Shown piece by piece: positions 21,130-30,869 of a stretch of 64,000 nucleotides of DNA. Under the pieces are notes generated by a model. That model was not told the DNA's origin and ran no database searches. It saw only the letters and a list, made by a program, of their open reading frames with translations. The stretch's first letter is position 1. Each line of letters opens with the position of its first letter. Location of the stretch: positions 9,100,001 through 9,164,000 of the forward strand of contig CALZFC010000001.1 of the NCBI GenBank assembly GCA_945643635.1, written 5' to 3'. This DNA is from Allodiplogaster sudhausi (Eukaryota > Nematoda > Chromadorea > Rhabditida > Diplogasteridae). The position numbers and the translations under genes are program-made.

Positions 21130-24038
21130 TCAAAGTGTCTTATAGTTCGGCGTTTTCCGGACGCTGCAACCGCACAACAGAAAGAGCTCAAAGAATGTGG
21201 CGATGGAGATTCCGAGCAGAATGCTCCCCATCCCGCCGATCCAGCCAAATGTTTTGATCAACTGCAGACAAAAATCAGCCTACTCTGTTTGCCTAAAAAG
21301 TCAATATGTAGATAAAAAATATACAGAGAGGACAACTTGATTAATATGTGCACATGTAATCGCTGTGCATCACATTCATATCTAAAGACGAGTTAGAAAT
21401 ATTCATGCATTCAAATAAAGCGTACATTATATATAAATGCAAAAAAAGTGAAAATAATAAGTATAGTATAAGCTCAAAAAAGAGCATGACCAACCGTCAT
21501 CTTTGGCTCTTCAACAGTGACGCTTGCATCGAGAGTGTCGAATGTCACGAGAACCGTACTCTGCAAAGAAAGCGATCAATTAATTGGCAAAGACAAGATT
21601 GCCAGTACAAGCGAGTAGTCGACATTCGTAAGACTTTGTCTACCGAATTATTCAGATAGCAACAATAGCTAATATTTCAAAGAGTGGTTTCGACAAATAC
21701 ACACATTTCACAATATTAAAATAGTATTCTCCAGTGAGTGCCAAAGAACTATGCAAGCAATGAATAAATAAGTGATAGGAGCAAAGAGGAGAAATTCTGT
21801 CCAACCGTGAAAGTGGGACAGTGCTCATACCACTTCGCCTGCTCGAACCCGCCCTCCTGGCATGCACGCTCAAGGGATTCGTTCAATTCAATAAGTCAAA
21901 TTCGTATGTGTCATTTTTTATGAATATTATTTTGACTGAAAGCTGTCTAATAAAATAATAATAAATATTCAGCTTCATTTCTAACTCGTATAAATCTAAA
22001 AGATGTAAATTTATATATCTTCGAACTGTTTTCGGAAGAATTGATTTACGAAACGAAATTATATGCGCCAAATGATTTAGGCATTTATACACATTGAATG
22101 AGGAAGATCCTTCAAACCTTGAGTGGATATGGGCTGCGAGAAGCGATGGTCTTGAAAGTGTACTGCTCACACGGACGCGGGCAGTGGCATTCAGGCCAGC
22201 TTGACGGCTCGCCCCGCTCGGACACAGAAAGAACGCAGGGTGCTGCCAAATTAAGTCACTACCTATTTATTCACATTTTAATAAAGATTATTTAATGGGA
22301 CTGACCGTCAAGGTTTTTCCATAAATTTTAAATGGAGCAATTTCTATAAATGTGCATACCAACGGTACACGTGGCGCCACTGTAAGCCGAGGAGCAGCTG
22401 CAGGTCGAGTTTCCGTCTTCTCTAACAATGCAGACAGCTGCCGAGTCGACAGTGCGACATCTAGCATTTATTGCCATTATTTATTACCAATTAATAACAT
22501 CTTTTTTCATGCAAGTAGTATCTTAACTTGATAACTCTAACTAAAAAAAACTGTTAACATATTTGAATAGACGGACTTATTTTCTGCACTAGTGCCATCA
22601 GCATTGAAGATTTGGCCACATGGGCCAGTTGGAGCGGCCGCCGCCTGTGTCAAAGTTGTTGAAGATGGCGACAGCGTTGTAGTGGAAATTTGCGAAGTGT
22701 CGTGGTAGTTGTCGCCGGAACAGTTTTAGCCTGTGTATATCAGATTATTGGATAAAGTAACACTTTCTAAATAAATTGAAATCAAACTACAAGAACGAGC
22801 AAAGCAGATTTGAATATTTTGTATTCTTACTGGGGAAGTTGTTGAAGATGGCGACAGCGTTGTAGTGGAAGTTGGCGAAGGTGTCGTGGTAGTTGTCGCC
22901 GGAACAGTTGGAACCTGTGTATATCAGATTATAGGATGAGGTAATACTTTATAAAGGAATTTAAATCAAACTACAGGAACGAGCAAAGCAGATTTGAATA
23001 TTTTTTTATTCTTACAGGAGACCTCTGTCGGTGCAGTTCAGCATTAAACATGTACGTAAAAAGATAAAAAAGATAAAGGAAAGCAAAAGAAAAGCAGCAA
23101 AAAATTCAACTACATTTGGCCAAAAAAATGAATGACAGAATAAGGCTTACTATGTCGCCATTGCACATGAGGCCGTAGGTCTGTTTGACCGGCTGGTTAG
23201 GACTGTTCCAGTCATAATCCGTGCCAGTGCACGAGATCATTCTATATGCCGTCTGTACCCACCCGACGGCGCTATCGTGAAAGGCCTGAGAAATGTCATG
23301 GATGTTGTTAATGAAAGCAATTACTTAGAATTATATTGTAAATCTAGCTACTTGCCGACAGAATTCTCTTTCTCTCTTTCTCTCTCTCTCTCTCTCTTGT
23401 GGTTACAGAATTTTTGGACAATCCTCGATGAAAACCATACAAGGAAACATCTGGAGAATAATTATTTTCTCTAGCGCAATTCGTACGTTCTGTAGTACTG
23501 TACAGTCTCGCCCCCCCCCCCCAAGAGAGAGTTGCAAAGTAGAAGAATGCCTACAGTAGCTAATTTGTTTGCCGTGGGATTTTAAAATGATTATATATCT
23601 GAAAAGATAAGATAAAATCGGTAAAACTTTCTGTATCTAAGATTTACGACGAGATGATCGAGTCGATGCTTAATAAGCCACAATTAAATTACTCGCCGTG
23701 GACCTCTGTTTCTTGTTAAAACTCACCAATACAAGATTATTCGGCGGACACTGCACTGTGCACTCAGTAGCATCGTTGATGACGAAGGAGGTGGTATTCT
23801 GACACCAATGATGGACGGGTCTCACAACGCTGCAGTTGCGATCCACCGTCGTGCCATAGCGGCAGCCATTCACACATGTAACTAAAAGCGACTTTAAACT
23901 CAATACATAAAAAAGAAATCATTTTACCATATATCCCCAATATTCTCGAAAAAGCGACGCAGATTCGTCGAATACACACGATAATTCACTCACAGAGACT
24001 ATAAGAAATATTACATTTCGAAATCTTAGAAGAAGCAT
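21130..24038 (-). CDS. Secreted-module, EGF-like and DEG/ENaC C-terminal half protein (egas-like)
   Basis: Eleven exons keep one frame of about 328 codons: 24038-23990, 23881-23727, 23285-23151, 23024-23016 (9-base microexon), 22914-22831, 22644-22577, 22460-22360, 22242-22118, 21868-21806, 21560-21495 and 21261-21130. The start encodes a hydrophobic leader (MLLLRFRNVIFLIVSV). Exon 2 is an alpha-type Cys module (CVNGCRYGTT...). A Thr/Ser/Pro-rich stretch and a six-Cys EGF-like domain (ending CSCSSAYSGATC) follow. Exon 8 holds a DEG/ENaC-type segment, CHCPRPCEQYTF...SPYP. Exon 10 is a palm strand ending VEEPKMT. The last exon is TM2 with GWIGGMGSILLGISIATFFE, including the G-I-S selectivity filter. 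C. elegans EGAS proteins also combine EGF and ASC domains. TM1 and the N-terminal gating region are absent, which is unusual. Exon 6 uses an inner acceptor because the duplicated upstream part is frameshifted. The 25-30 kb array could in principle splice into exon 2 (same phase). Confidence 0.62.
22645..23015. repeat. Tandem duplication of the Thr-rich exon
   Basis: Two copies of about 190 bp: one near 22645-22830, the other near 22835-23015. Each contains the Thr-rich exon plus the same intron words (GAACGAGCAAAGCAGATTTG). The copy at 22645-22730 has lost a base relative to the other in the CACGACAC-TTCG stretch, so its 5' part cannot be translated in frame. Confidence 0.75.
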
Positions 24039-24094
24039 ATTCCTATTTTCTATTTTGGAAATCGGTACTCGAGCGAGTCAGTAGTCGAGAATGT

Positions 24095-25075
24095 CTCTAA
24101 CCAGCCGGTTCGCGCACGCTTCACCGGCTGGATGCTCAGCCGCTTCGCGGCCTCGCTATCTGACTTTTCTTACTTGGCTTTGTATACTGCACCACATCAT
24201 TTTAGCTGCGTAAACTCAAGAGAGAGCAATGGAAATGTATTTGTTGGATAATGAGAGATTATATCTACAGGTTGAAATGAAACGGGGCTGAACTCGGTTC
24301 CTTCCAAAATCTTCTGGAATGTTTAAAGTACCGGTAGTAGACGTTGGCCCCTTCCGGAATTTTCTGGAAAATTTCACGTCCGGGGGGCCGGACTTTGTCC
24401 TTTCCGGAACCTTCTCGAATGTTCCAAGACCCAGAGCTGTCGTTGGCCTCTTTCAGAAAGTTCTGTATAATTTCATGTTTCGGGACTGTTCTCGGTCTCT
24501 TCCCGAATCTTCTGGAATGTTTTCAGTAAAGGGGACCAACGTTTGCCCCTTCCGAAATGTTCTGGAAAATTCCATGTCTCGGGGCAGAATTTGTACCCTT
24601 CTGGAACCTTCTGGAATGTTCCAAGGACCGGTGGCAGACATTGGCTTCTTCTGGAATGTTCTGGAGATCTTTGTCCCTTCTGGAACCTTCTGGAATGTTT
24701 CCAGTATCGTGGGCAGACGTTGGCCCGTTCCATAATGCTCTGGAGAATTCAACTTCCCGTGGCCAAACGCGGCCCCTTCTGGAACCTTCTGGAATGTTCC
24801 CAGTATCAGGGGCAGACGTTGGCCCCTTCCGGAATGTTCAGAAAAATTCCACTTCCCGGGGACAAACACGTGCTCTTCTAAAACCTTCTAGCATGTTCGT
24901 AAGCATTGGCAGAAGTCGCCGCCGGTGCAAAAGTCACCGCGTTGGTAGTGAAAGGAAAGTCACAACGTTCGTAGTGGTTTTTACAATTTGGACACTTCAA
25001 GGGAAGAGCATGGAAGGTTCCAGAAGAAATCTGTTACAAACCCACGCTACGCGCTTTATTATTAGTAAGAATCAC
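24095..25075. mobile_element. Heat-shock-element-rich repeat element, copy 1
   Basis: Begins with a perfect 8-bp stem hairpin (CCAGCCGG at 24101-24108, CCGGCTGG at 24124-24131). An array of short GAA/TTC repeats follows, and it ends near CCACGCTACGCGCTTTATTA. The same hairpin, array and terminal block recur at 35698-36560, so this is a dispersed element. It has no transposase and no clear TIRs. A Helitron-like origin is possible, since C. elegans Helitrons are known to carry HSF-1 sites, but it is not shown: I found no certain TC or CTRR end. Confidence 0.65.
24300..24870. promoter_or_regulatory. Dense heat shock element array, copy 1
   Basis: Much of the block is made of alternating TTC and GAA trinucleotides spaced by two bases, the nTTCnnGAAn pattern bound by HSF1. 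Examples are TTCTGGAACCTTCTGGAATG at 24779 and TTCCGGAATTTTCTGGAAA at 24353, each with four consecutive pentamers. The repeat period is roughly 100-110 bp, with GGGCAGACGTTGGCCCC between clusters. The array lies 260-830 bp upstream of the start codon at 24038 on the minus strand. Confidence 0.75.
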
Positions 25076-28000
25076 TGATATGTGCTAGATAAATCATCGC
25101 GATTGCAGCCAACCGTCGCTGCCCACGTAGGGTATGGTAGTCGTCGTAGACGGTGTCTCTGTAGTGGTCGTCGGAAAGTCGGTGCACGCGAAGACTGTAT
25201 TGGACGACGCGAGGTTCGACCACACTGATGATGATGAGTACCACTGGTCCGGATTGTTCGATCTGCACGACTGCTCTATAACCGTCGGGAACGACCAATT
25301 GCACGAGACGCTATGCTGAAAATCTTCTTTTTGATAGATTTGATCGATTGAATTTTATTCGGCCGGAACCAAGAAGATATGTATGAACTGTTCATTCACT
25401 GACAGCAAGTCGCTTGCCGCGACTGCACGTCATATTGCAGATGTCCGTCTGGTCAACGTTTGCATAAGTTACATTGTAGCAAGGTGATAGCGTTCCGCAA
25501 TTATCCGGAATAGCAGCCGTTCTGGTACGACGCTGAAATGTGTGTGTGTGAACATTAGTTTACTTATGTTTTTTTTTGGAATATACGCATGGGAATTTTG
25601 GGCCCGTCCTAATTACTATGGATACATATTATAACCAGAAATATGTTCGCTAACTTTTGCGGGCACCAGCTATTGGAGGCGCTTCCGTAGTCGTGCACAT
25701 GAATATTCTGGTACCTGCCGCGTAGGACGTCGTCGGAGTTCCGAACCACCTGTTCGGAATGGCCGTCTTACATGTTAGCGCATCACTCGGGAATTGGCTC
25801 CACGTCGTGGGAGCCGTTGATGTCGCGTACTGTAAGAACGAACGCGCTCCTCTTGGAGTCTTTCTCTAGAAAGGTGCAGAACTACTGACCACGAGCTGCT
25901 TGCCGGCACTGCATGTCATATTGCACATGTCCGCCTGGTCGACAACCGGGAAGGTGGCGTTGTAGCAGGGATTAAGTGAGCCGCAGCTGTCTGGCGTCGT
26001 CGTCCACCACCAGCAGCCATTCTGGCATTTTGCTAAAGTTGTATTTGCTTTTCTTAATTCCTAATTTCTTTACAATTTATGGCGAACTGCCCCTCTTGCG
26101 GCATCTTCAGGTTGGCTAATACCTTTGTAATTATTTATAGCGCACCCTTAATCGCGCCGTCCATTGGAGGCGCCTGCGTTGTCGTCCAATCGGTGCACAT
26201 TAGCACTCTCGAATTCGTCATGAAGTTTGTTGACGGTGTGAAATACCATCTGTCAGGAGTGGTAGTCTTACAGGAGATACCGCTCTCCGGGAAGCCATAC
26301 CAAAAAGAGGACGAAGACGTCGTCGCGTACTGCGTAGCAAGAAAAGGAATTGTATCTTTTATTCAGAAAGAAATTAGGGTCTTCTTATTCACTCACAATT
26401 GCGTTTCTTCTGCTAGTTTATCGAGGCACATCCGTTTCTTTCACTGACAGCGAGTCGCTTGCCGCCGGAACAAGTTACATTGCAAGCGTCGGCTGTTTCG
26501 AGGAAGGTCACAGTTGCGTCATAACACGGCCTCATCGTGCAGTTTGCCATCGGAATTGTCCACCACGAGCAGCCATTCGAGCAGAACGCTAGAATGTAGC
26601 ATTCGTTACATTTAATTTGGACGAAGGGTTGCACATATTGTAAAAAAAAAAAGCACAAAGCGACATGACATACTTCTCAGAATGCATAGTTTGAGCTAAC
26701 ATTGACGTGCGCCCGCTCTCGGCGGTGCCTGGGTTGTTGTTGTCGTTGTGGTGGTCTACTGGTCGGCACACATAAAGACTGTGCTCGACGAGTACGACAA
26801 CGCGGATGTGGCGACCCACGTATCCCGAGATGGAGTCTGACACGTCAGTTGGTTAACGCCAGGGAAGCCCCATCTTCCATCCGGCAGTCCGTACTGAAAA
26901 CTACGGTGCAATGGCATATTTCAAGTCAAACAAGTCATCGGAATACAATTCAGTTGAGAAGAGAATGAGGGAGAGAGGGTCAAATAGATATTGATTGTGC
27001 ACATCGATGTATTGGTCAAAGAACCGATGTCGTGCATGCAGAAGATGCATACGATTGCTTTAAAAAAGTCGAAAGACATGTATGTAGTACATACATTGGA
27101 TGGCGCAATTATAAATCAAACGCAATAATACAGTATGATTTCCTCCAAATTCACAGCTGACGTTCTCTCACCGTCAAGGTTCTCTCTCGCTCTCTCGCAT
27201 CCGCCCTCTCCAAATTTTTCTCACTCTCTATCTCTTAAATTTTCTCTTCGCATTTCTCGTTAGTCGAGAAAATATCTCCTTCGGTTATCACAGTCTAACT
27301 AAGGCATTTAATTAATTGATTAATAATAAATAAATGAAATACTCATTCAACAAAACGAATACCACAATTCCCCTGGCTCAGCATGTCAGGTTGCATGCCG
27401 CCGCCGCGTTTACAATGATGGCCGTCTCATTGTAGCATGGCGTGATTGTGCCGCACTCGTTGTCAGGAGCTGTCCAGTACGAGCATCCATTCATGCACGT
27501 CACTGCAATGCGCGAGTGGTGCTTCTCAAAATCGATATACATACATATATTCAAGCTACGACTGCTCATTTCGGGCATGGGACCGAAATTTGGTGAGTTT
27601 TGTCGAGGCTACCTTGGAGTGCACCGGGAACCGGCGTTGTCGTAGTCGTTGTCGGTGCAGTGGTGGTGGTCGTCTGGGGATCGCAGCACATGAAGATCTC
27701 AAATATATCTCTTTTTATTTGTCTAACCAGTAGATATCGGTAGCTCGATACAAATAGTATACCTAATTTTTCTTTAGAACTGAATTTAATTTTTAAAAAA
27801 ACCTAATTTTTCTTTAGAAAATAAGTGGAAGGAGGTTTTAATATATGTACATACATACACATATGTATGTATGTACGTATGTAAATAGTAAAAAGTTTAT
27901 ATTAATGTCACTAAAAGTCTGCAATATAACTTTTTCCATTGAGATATAACTTTTTCCTCCTGCAAATAGTGTAAAATGAATACCGTGCCGACTTGCAATG

Positions 28001-28359
28001 GACTGGCCTTGGCCCGTCCATTGCAAGTCGTTTTCCATGCAGGCAAACGACGTAAGCGGCGTAGACACCCACGCTCCGCCCGCGTCCGGCGATAGGTACT
28101 GTGTGCATTTGTGGATGGGATTGGTGGTGAGTATATCTATGTATTATTTTTAATTTTTATTCCATCTGTTGGAAAATCAATTAATATATATGGACCTGAA
28201 CATATGTACATACTTCCATATGTACATATGTATGCATCTATGCACATATATATATTTGGTTCTTGTTAACATGATGCCCGCGTTGAACTTCACAAATTGC
28301 AAACAAATAATGTCTATTTGGATGGGTATTTTCAGTTATAAGTGTAAATATCGGCCGAA

Positions 28360-29740
28360 CGATTATTCTCCCTCGAGGACACGGACAATTGTCTCGGATA
28401 TGTACAGGACATTTTTTGGGGTGGCAGACAAATGTCCTAGACACTAAGGAAAATGCCTATGTTAATACACGGGTCTCGCATCTGTCTCTCATATGTCTTT
28501 GAAATGTCTCGGACATTTTATAAAAATATTATGTCCAAGACATCGAGAATGTCTGGGACAATGTCCAAGACATCCTGGAAAGGCGAGAGAGTATGCAATT
28601 TAAAGAGAGGCAAAACAAACACGCCGAATGTCATTTCTTGTCTCTGAGACAAAACTTATGCCTTCGTCGCATTGTACGCCCAATCGTACTGTTTATACGT
28701 ACTGTAGGTGCTACTTTTGGCATGAGAAGCAGTTTTCAAAAAGAGTTTTTTTACTTTGCATCAATTGTCGGTTTGCTTACTTAATTCTGTCTTTTTGATT
28801 ATTCAAACAGATGAGCTCCGCTCTCTTGACCGCGAATAGAAAAATTCTTTCAGCTTTCAGAAGATGCGCGTTACGTCTAGGCGTCCTTGGTGGAAAGGCA
28901 GCTTCGTCCACTTGTTACTTGCAGAACATCCTCAGTTCCGTTGTTAACGACGCAGACAATAATGGTGCACGCTTCCTTCTTTTCTCTAATTTTTTTGCTT
29001 ATTCATCCCATTTTTCTTCATGTGAGTTTGCTAAAGTGGGCTATAAAATATTCTTGCAAGTATTGAATGATATTCCTGTTATACTAAGTTATAGTAAAGC
29101 AAAGAAATGTTTGTTAAATCGTCTTTTCCAGAATTGTTGGTTAAAGGGTCTTTTAGTTCATATTAATTTACCTCACAAGCAATCGTGTTTTTCCTTAACC
29201 CTCTCTCTTCAACATTATTTTTCAAAATTTTATTGTTGCTTGTATTGATGTGCTTGTTGTGATTGCAGCTGAAGCTGGCGGTGACTCGTCTGAAGAAGCA
29301 GGTGAAGAAGGAGGGATCGGACGAGAAGAAGGAGTCGGAGACGACATGTGATTGGTCCTGTTCGGCTAAGCCACCCACTGAATCTTTGCCGTTTGCTTTG
29401 TTTGATACACTTCTTTTCCATCATTCTTCTACATTTGCCGTGAAGCCAAACAGAAAACCGTAATGCAAAGTAAACTTTTCCCGGGTAATTATTCCCGGAC
29501 ACTGTGGCTGCCTCCCGAAGTTTAAGATGTAACTCGACAACCTCCAAAATAGTTGAGGAAATCAAATACACAATACATGCAATATGTGCATGTCATAAAA
29601 GATAACAAACCTCCCTTCGCTGTTCATTTTATAAAATTTGTCCCTGACATGTCTCCCAAGTGTATGTGAAATGTCTTGGACAAGAAATTGTCCTGGACAT
29701 CAAAGAGACGGTTGTTTGTGTCCTCGATTGAGAATAATCG
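28360..29740. mobile_element. TIR element with GGACAT subterminal repeats
   Basis: A 1381-bp unit bounded by inverted repeats CGATTATTCTCCCTCGAGGA on the left and, reversed, CGATTATTCTCAATCGAGGA on the right, continuing CAC. Inside each end the word ATGTCC/GGACAT and its variants (GTCTCGGACA, GTCCAAGACAT, GTCTTGGACA) recur many times, as is typical of transposase-binding subterminal repeats. It contains a small two-exon reading frame (28811-29351) but no transposase. The superfamily was not identified. Confidence 0.75.
28811..29351 (+). CDS. Small hypothetical protein inside the TIR element
   Basis: Two exons, 28811-28964 and 29269-29351, join in phase 1 with GT-AG ends (acceptor TGATTGCAG) to give 78 codons. 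The N-terminal part is basic and mixed (MSSALLTANRKILSAFRRC, later LQNILSSVVNDADNN). The C-terminal part is very acidic and glycine-rich (EAGGDSSEEAGEEGG). I do not recognise it. It could be a captured host exon pair or chance. The other frame of exon 2 gives a Lys/Glu-rich stretch (LKKQVKKEGSDEKKES), so the correct frame is not certain. Confidence 0.3.
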
Positions 29741-30024
29741 TATAAAATGTTATACTTATATATACTTTATTTACGCACACCTTGGTGTAGCGTGGTGGTG
29801 AAAATTCTGCCTAACGAAACATGTAGAAGCTGTCAAATAATGAAGTCCATATCAGATGCTGAAACTAGAATCCAATGGCCTTAGCCGAAACTCCGAATTG
29901 GTGCAGGCAATGTTGCAATACGAGGCAGTGTTGGCCGTGGCGCTCGTCGTGTTCGTGCACGTTGTCGAGGCTCCACACGCGCCATCCGCGACCGTGCGAT
30001 ACGTGCAGCCGTTCGCGCAGGTGA

Positions 30025-30869
30025 CTGAAGAGAGAGAGAGAGAGAAAGAGAGCAGGGTTCATAAAGAGAGGGAGAGGAGTTAGACACAAGGAGAGAGAGA
30101 GAGAATGAGAGAAACAGAGTTTATTTTAATGAGAACAGTCGCAGTAGCAGTTAGGATGCAATGAGGACTAAAGGGAAAATTGAAAAATAGAGAAAGATAG
30201 CAATGTATATTTGCTTTAAATTGACGTTTCCTACGAACATGTCGCGGTAGACGGAGTGGTTGTGGTCATGACCCATGGCCAGAGGGAAAGACCTTTCGAA
30301 GGGAGCAGCAGAAGGAGCAGAAGAGAAGAAATCATCGATGACGACTATAGAGCGACATCGGCCATGTTTCTAAGCCAAAGTATTCGATAGTACCTTTGCC
30401 AAGTATTATGGAATAATTTAGCATCAAAAAACTGCCCGTATAATAGCAACATTACTTGACCATTAGGGCGATCACTAGATGAGAACTCATTTATCTACAA
30501 GAAATTTCGGGTACAAAAACGAGACATATTTGAAAGTCTGAATAACGAATTCCACCCACTAGGTGTCTCGATACTTTTGTTTTGCATCCCTCTGGCAAGA
30601 CAAGACATCATTGGCTAAAGTCTATGCTTCCGAGATCAAATAAAGAATTAATTTATTGTGATATGTTTTGCAAATGTTGTCACATTATATTAAAGGAGAT
30701 CATAAGGGAAAAACTCCTACAACGATAGCTAAAAAGTACGGTGTAAGCAACCCACAGAAATGGAGCTACAGCATCTCGCCTCTCTCCACAGAAACTTGTG
30801 GCTTGGAGAACGGGCACGTGAACCAATGTGTTAAGAGAGGATGTCAGTAAGACTCGAGCGTTGCCCTAT
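30025..30869. other. GA-rich tract and dispersed repeat copy 2
   Basis: About 30030-30115 is a GA-rich simple repeat. About 30212-30640 is the second copy of the dispersed repeat at 18275-18760. The rest, up to the foldback at 30870, has no supported gene. No start exon for module array 2 was found here. Confidence 0.55.

Larger units (their letters stand above)
25114..30024 (-). pseudogene. Cysteine-module array 2 (five alpha/beta modules, several lesions)
   Basis: Module exons in order: alpha 30024-about 29880; beta 28107-about 27970 with its tail at about 27692-27612; alpha 27502-27373; beta about 26896-26703; alpha 26588-26449; beta 26329-26146; alpha 26032-25890; beta 25829-25655; alpha about 25545-25398; beta 25315-25114. 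The rules are as in array 1: alpha enters in phase 1 and leaves in phase 0, and beta returns to phase 1. Linkers are Thr-rich (TTTTTAPTTTTTTPVPG, TTTTETPSTTTTIP). Lesions are an in-frame TGA in the second alpha exon near 27385, an in-frame TAG in its beta exon near 26758, and a 14-base loss in the last alpha exon near 25508. A TIR element (28360-29740) sits between the first alpha and beta. The last beta exon ends in the phase needed to join exon 2 of the 24-kb gene, so the array may be the former 5' part of that gene. The function is not recognised. Confidence 0.62.

Noticed and set aside
24319..25078. Overlapping 86-173-codon open frames on both strands over the HSE array
   Set aside because: Repeat-driven frames with mirrored content on the two strands, no splice signals and no match to a family. 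The same happens at 35747-36382.
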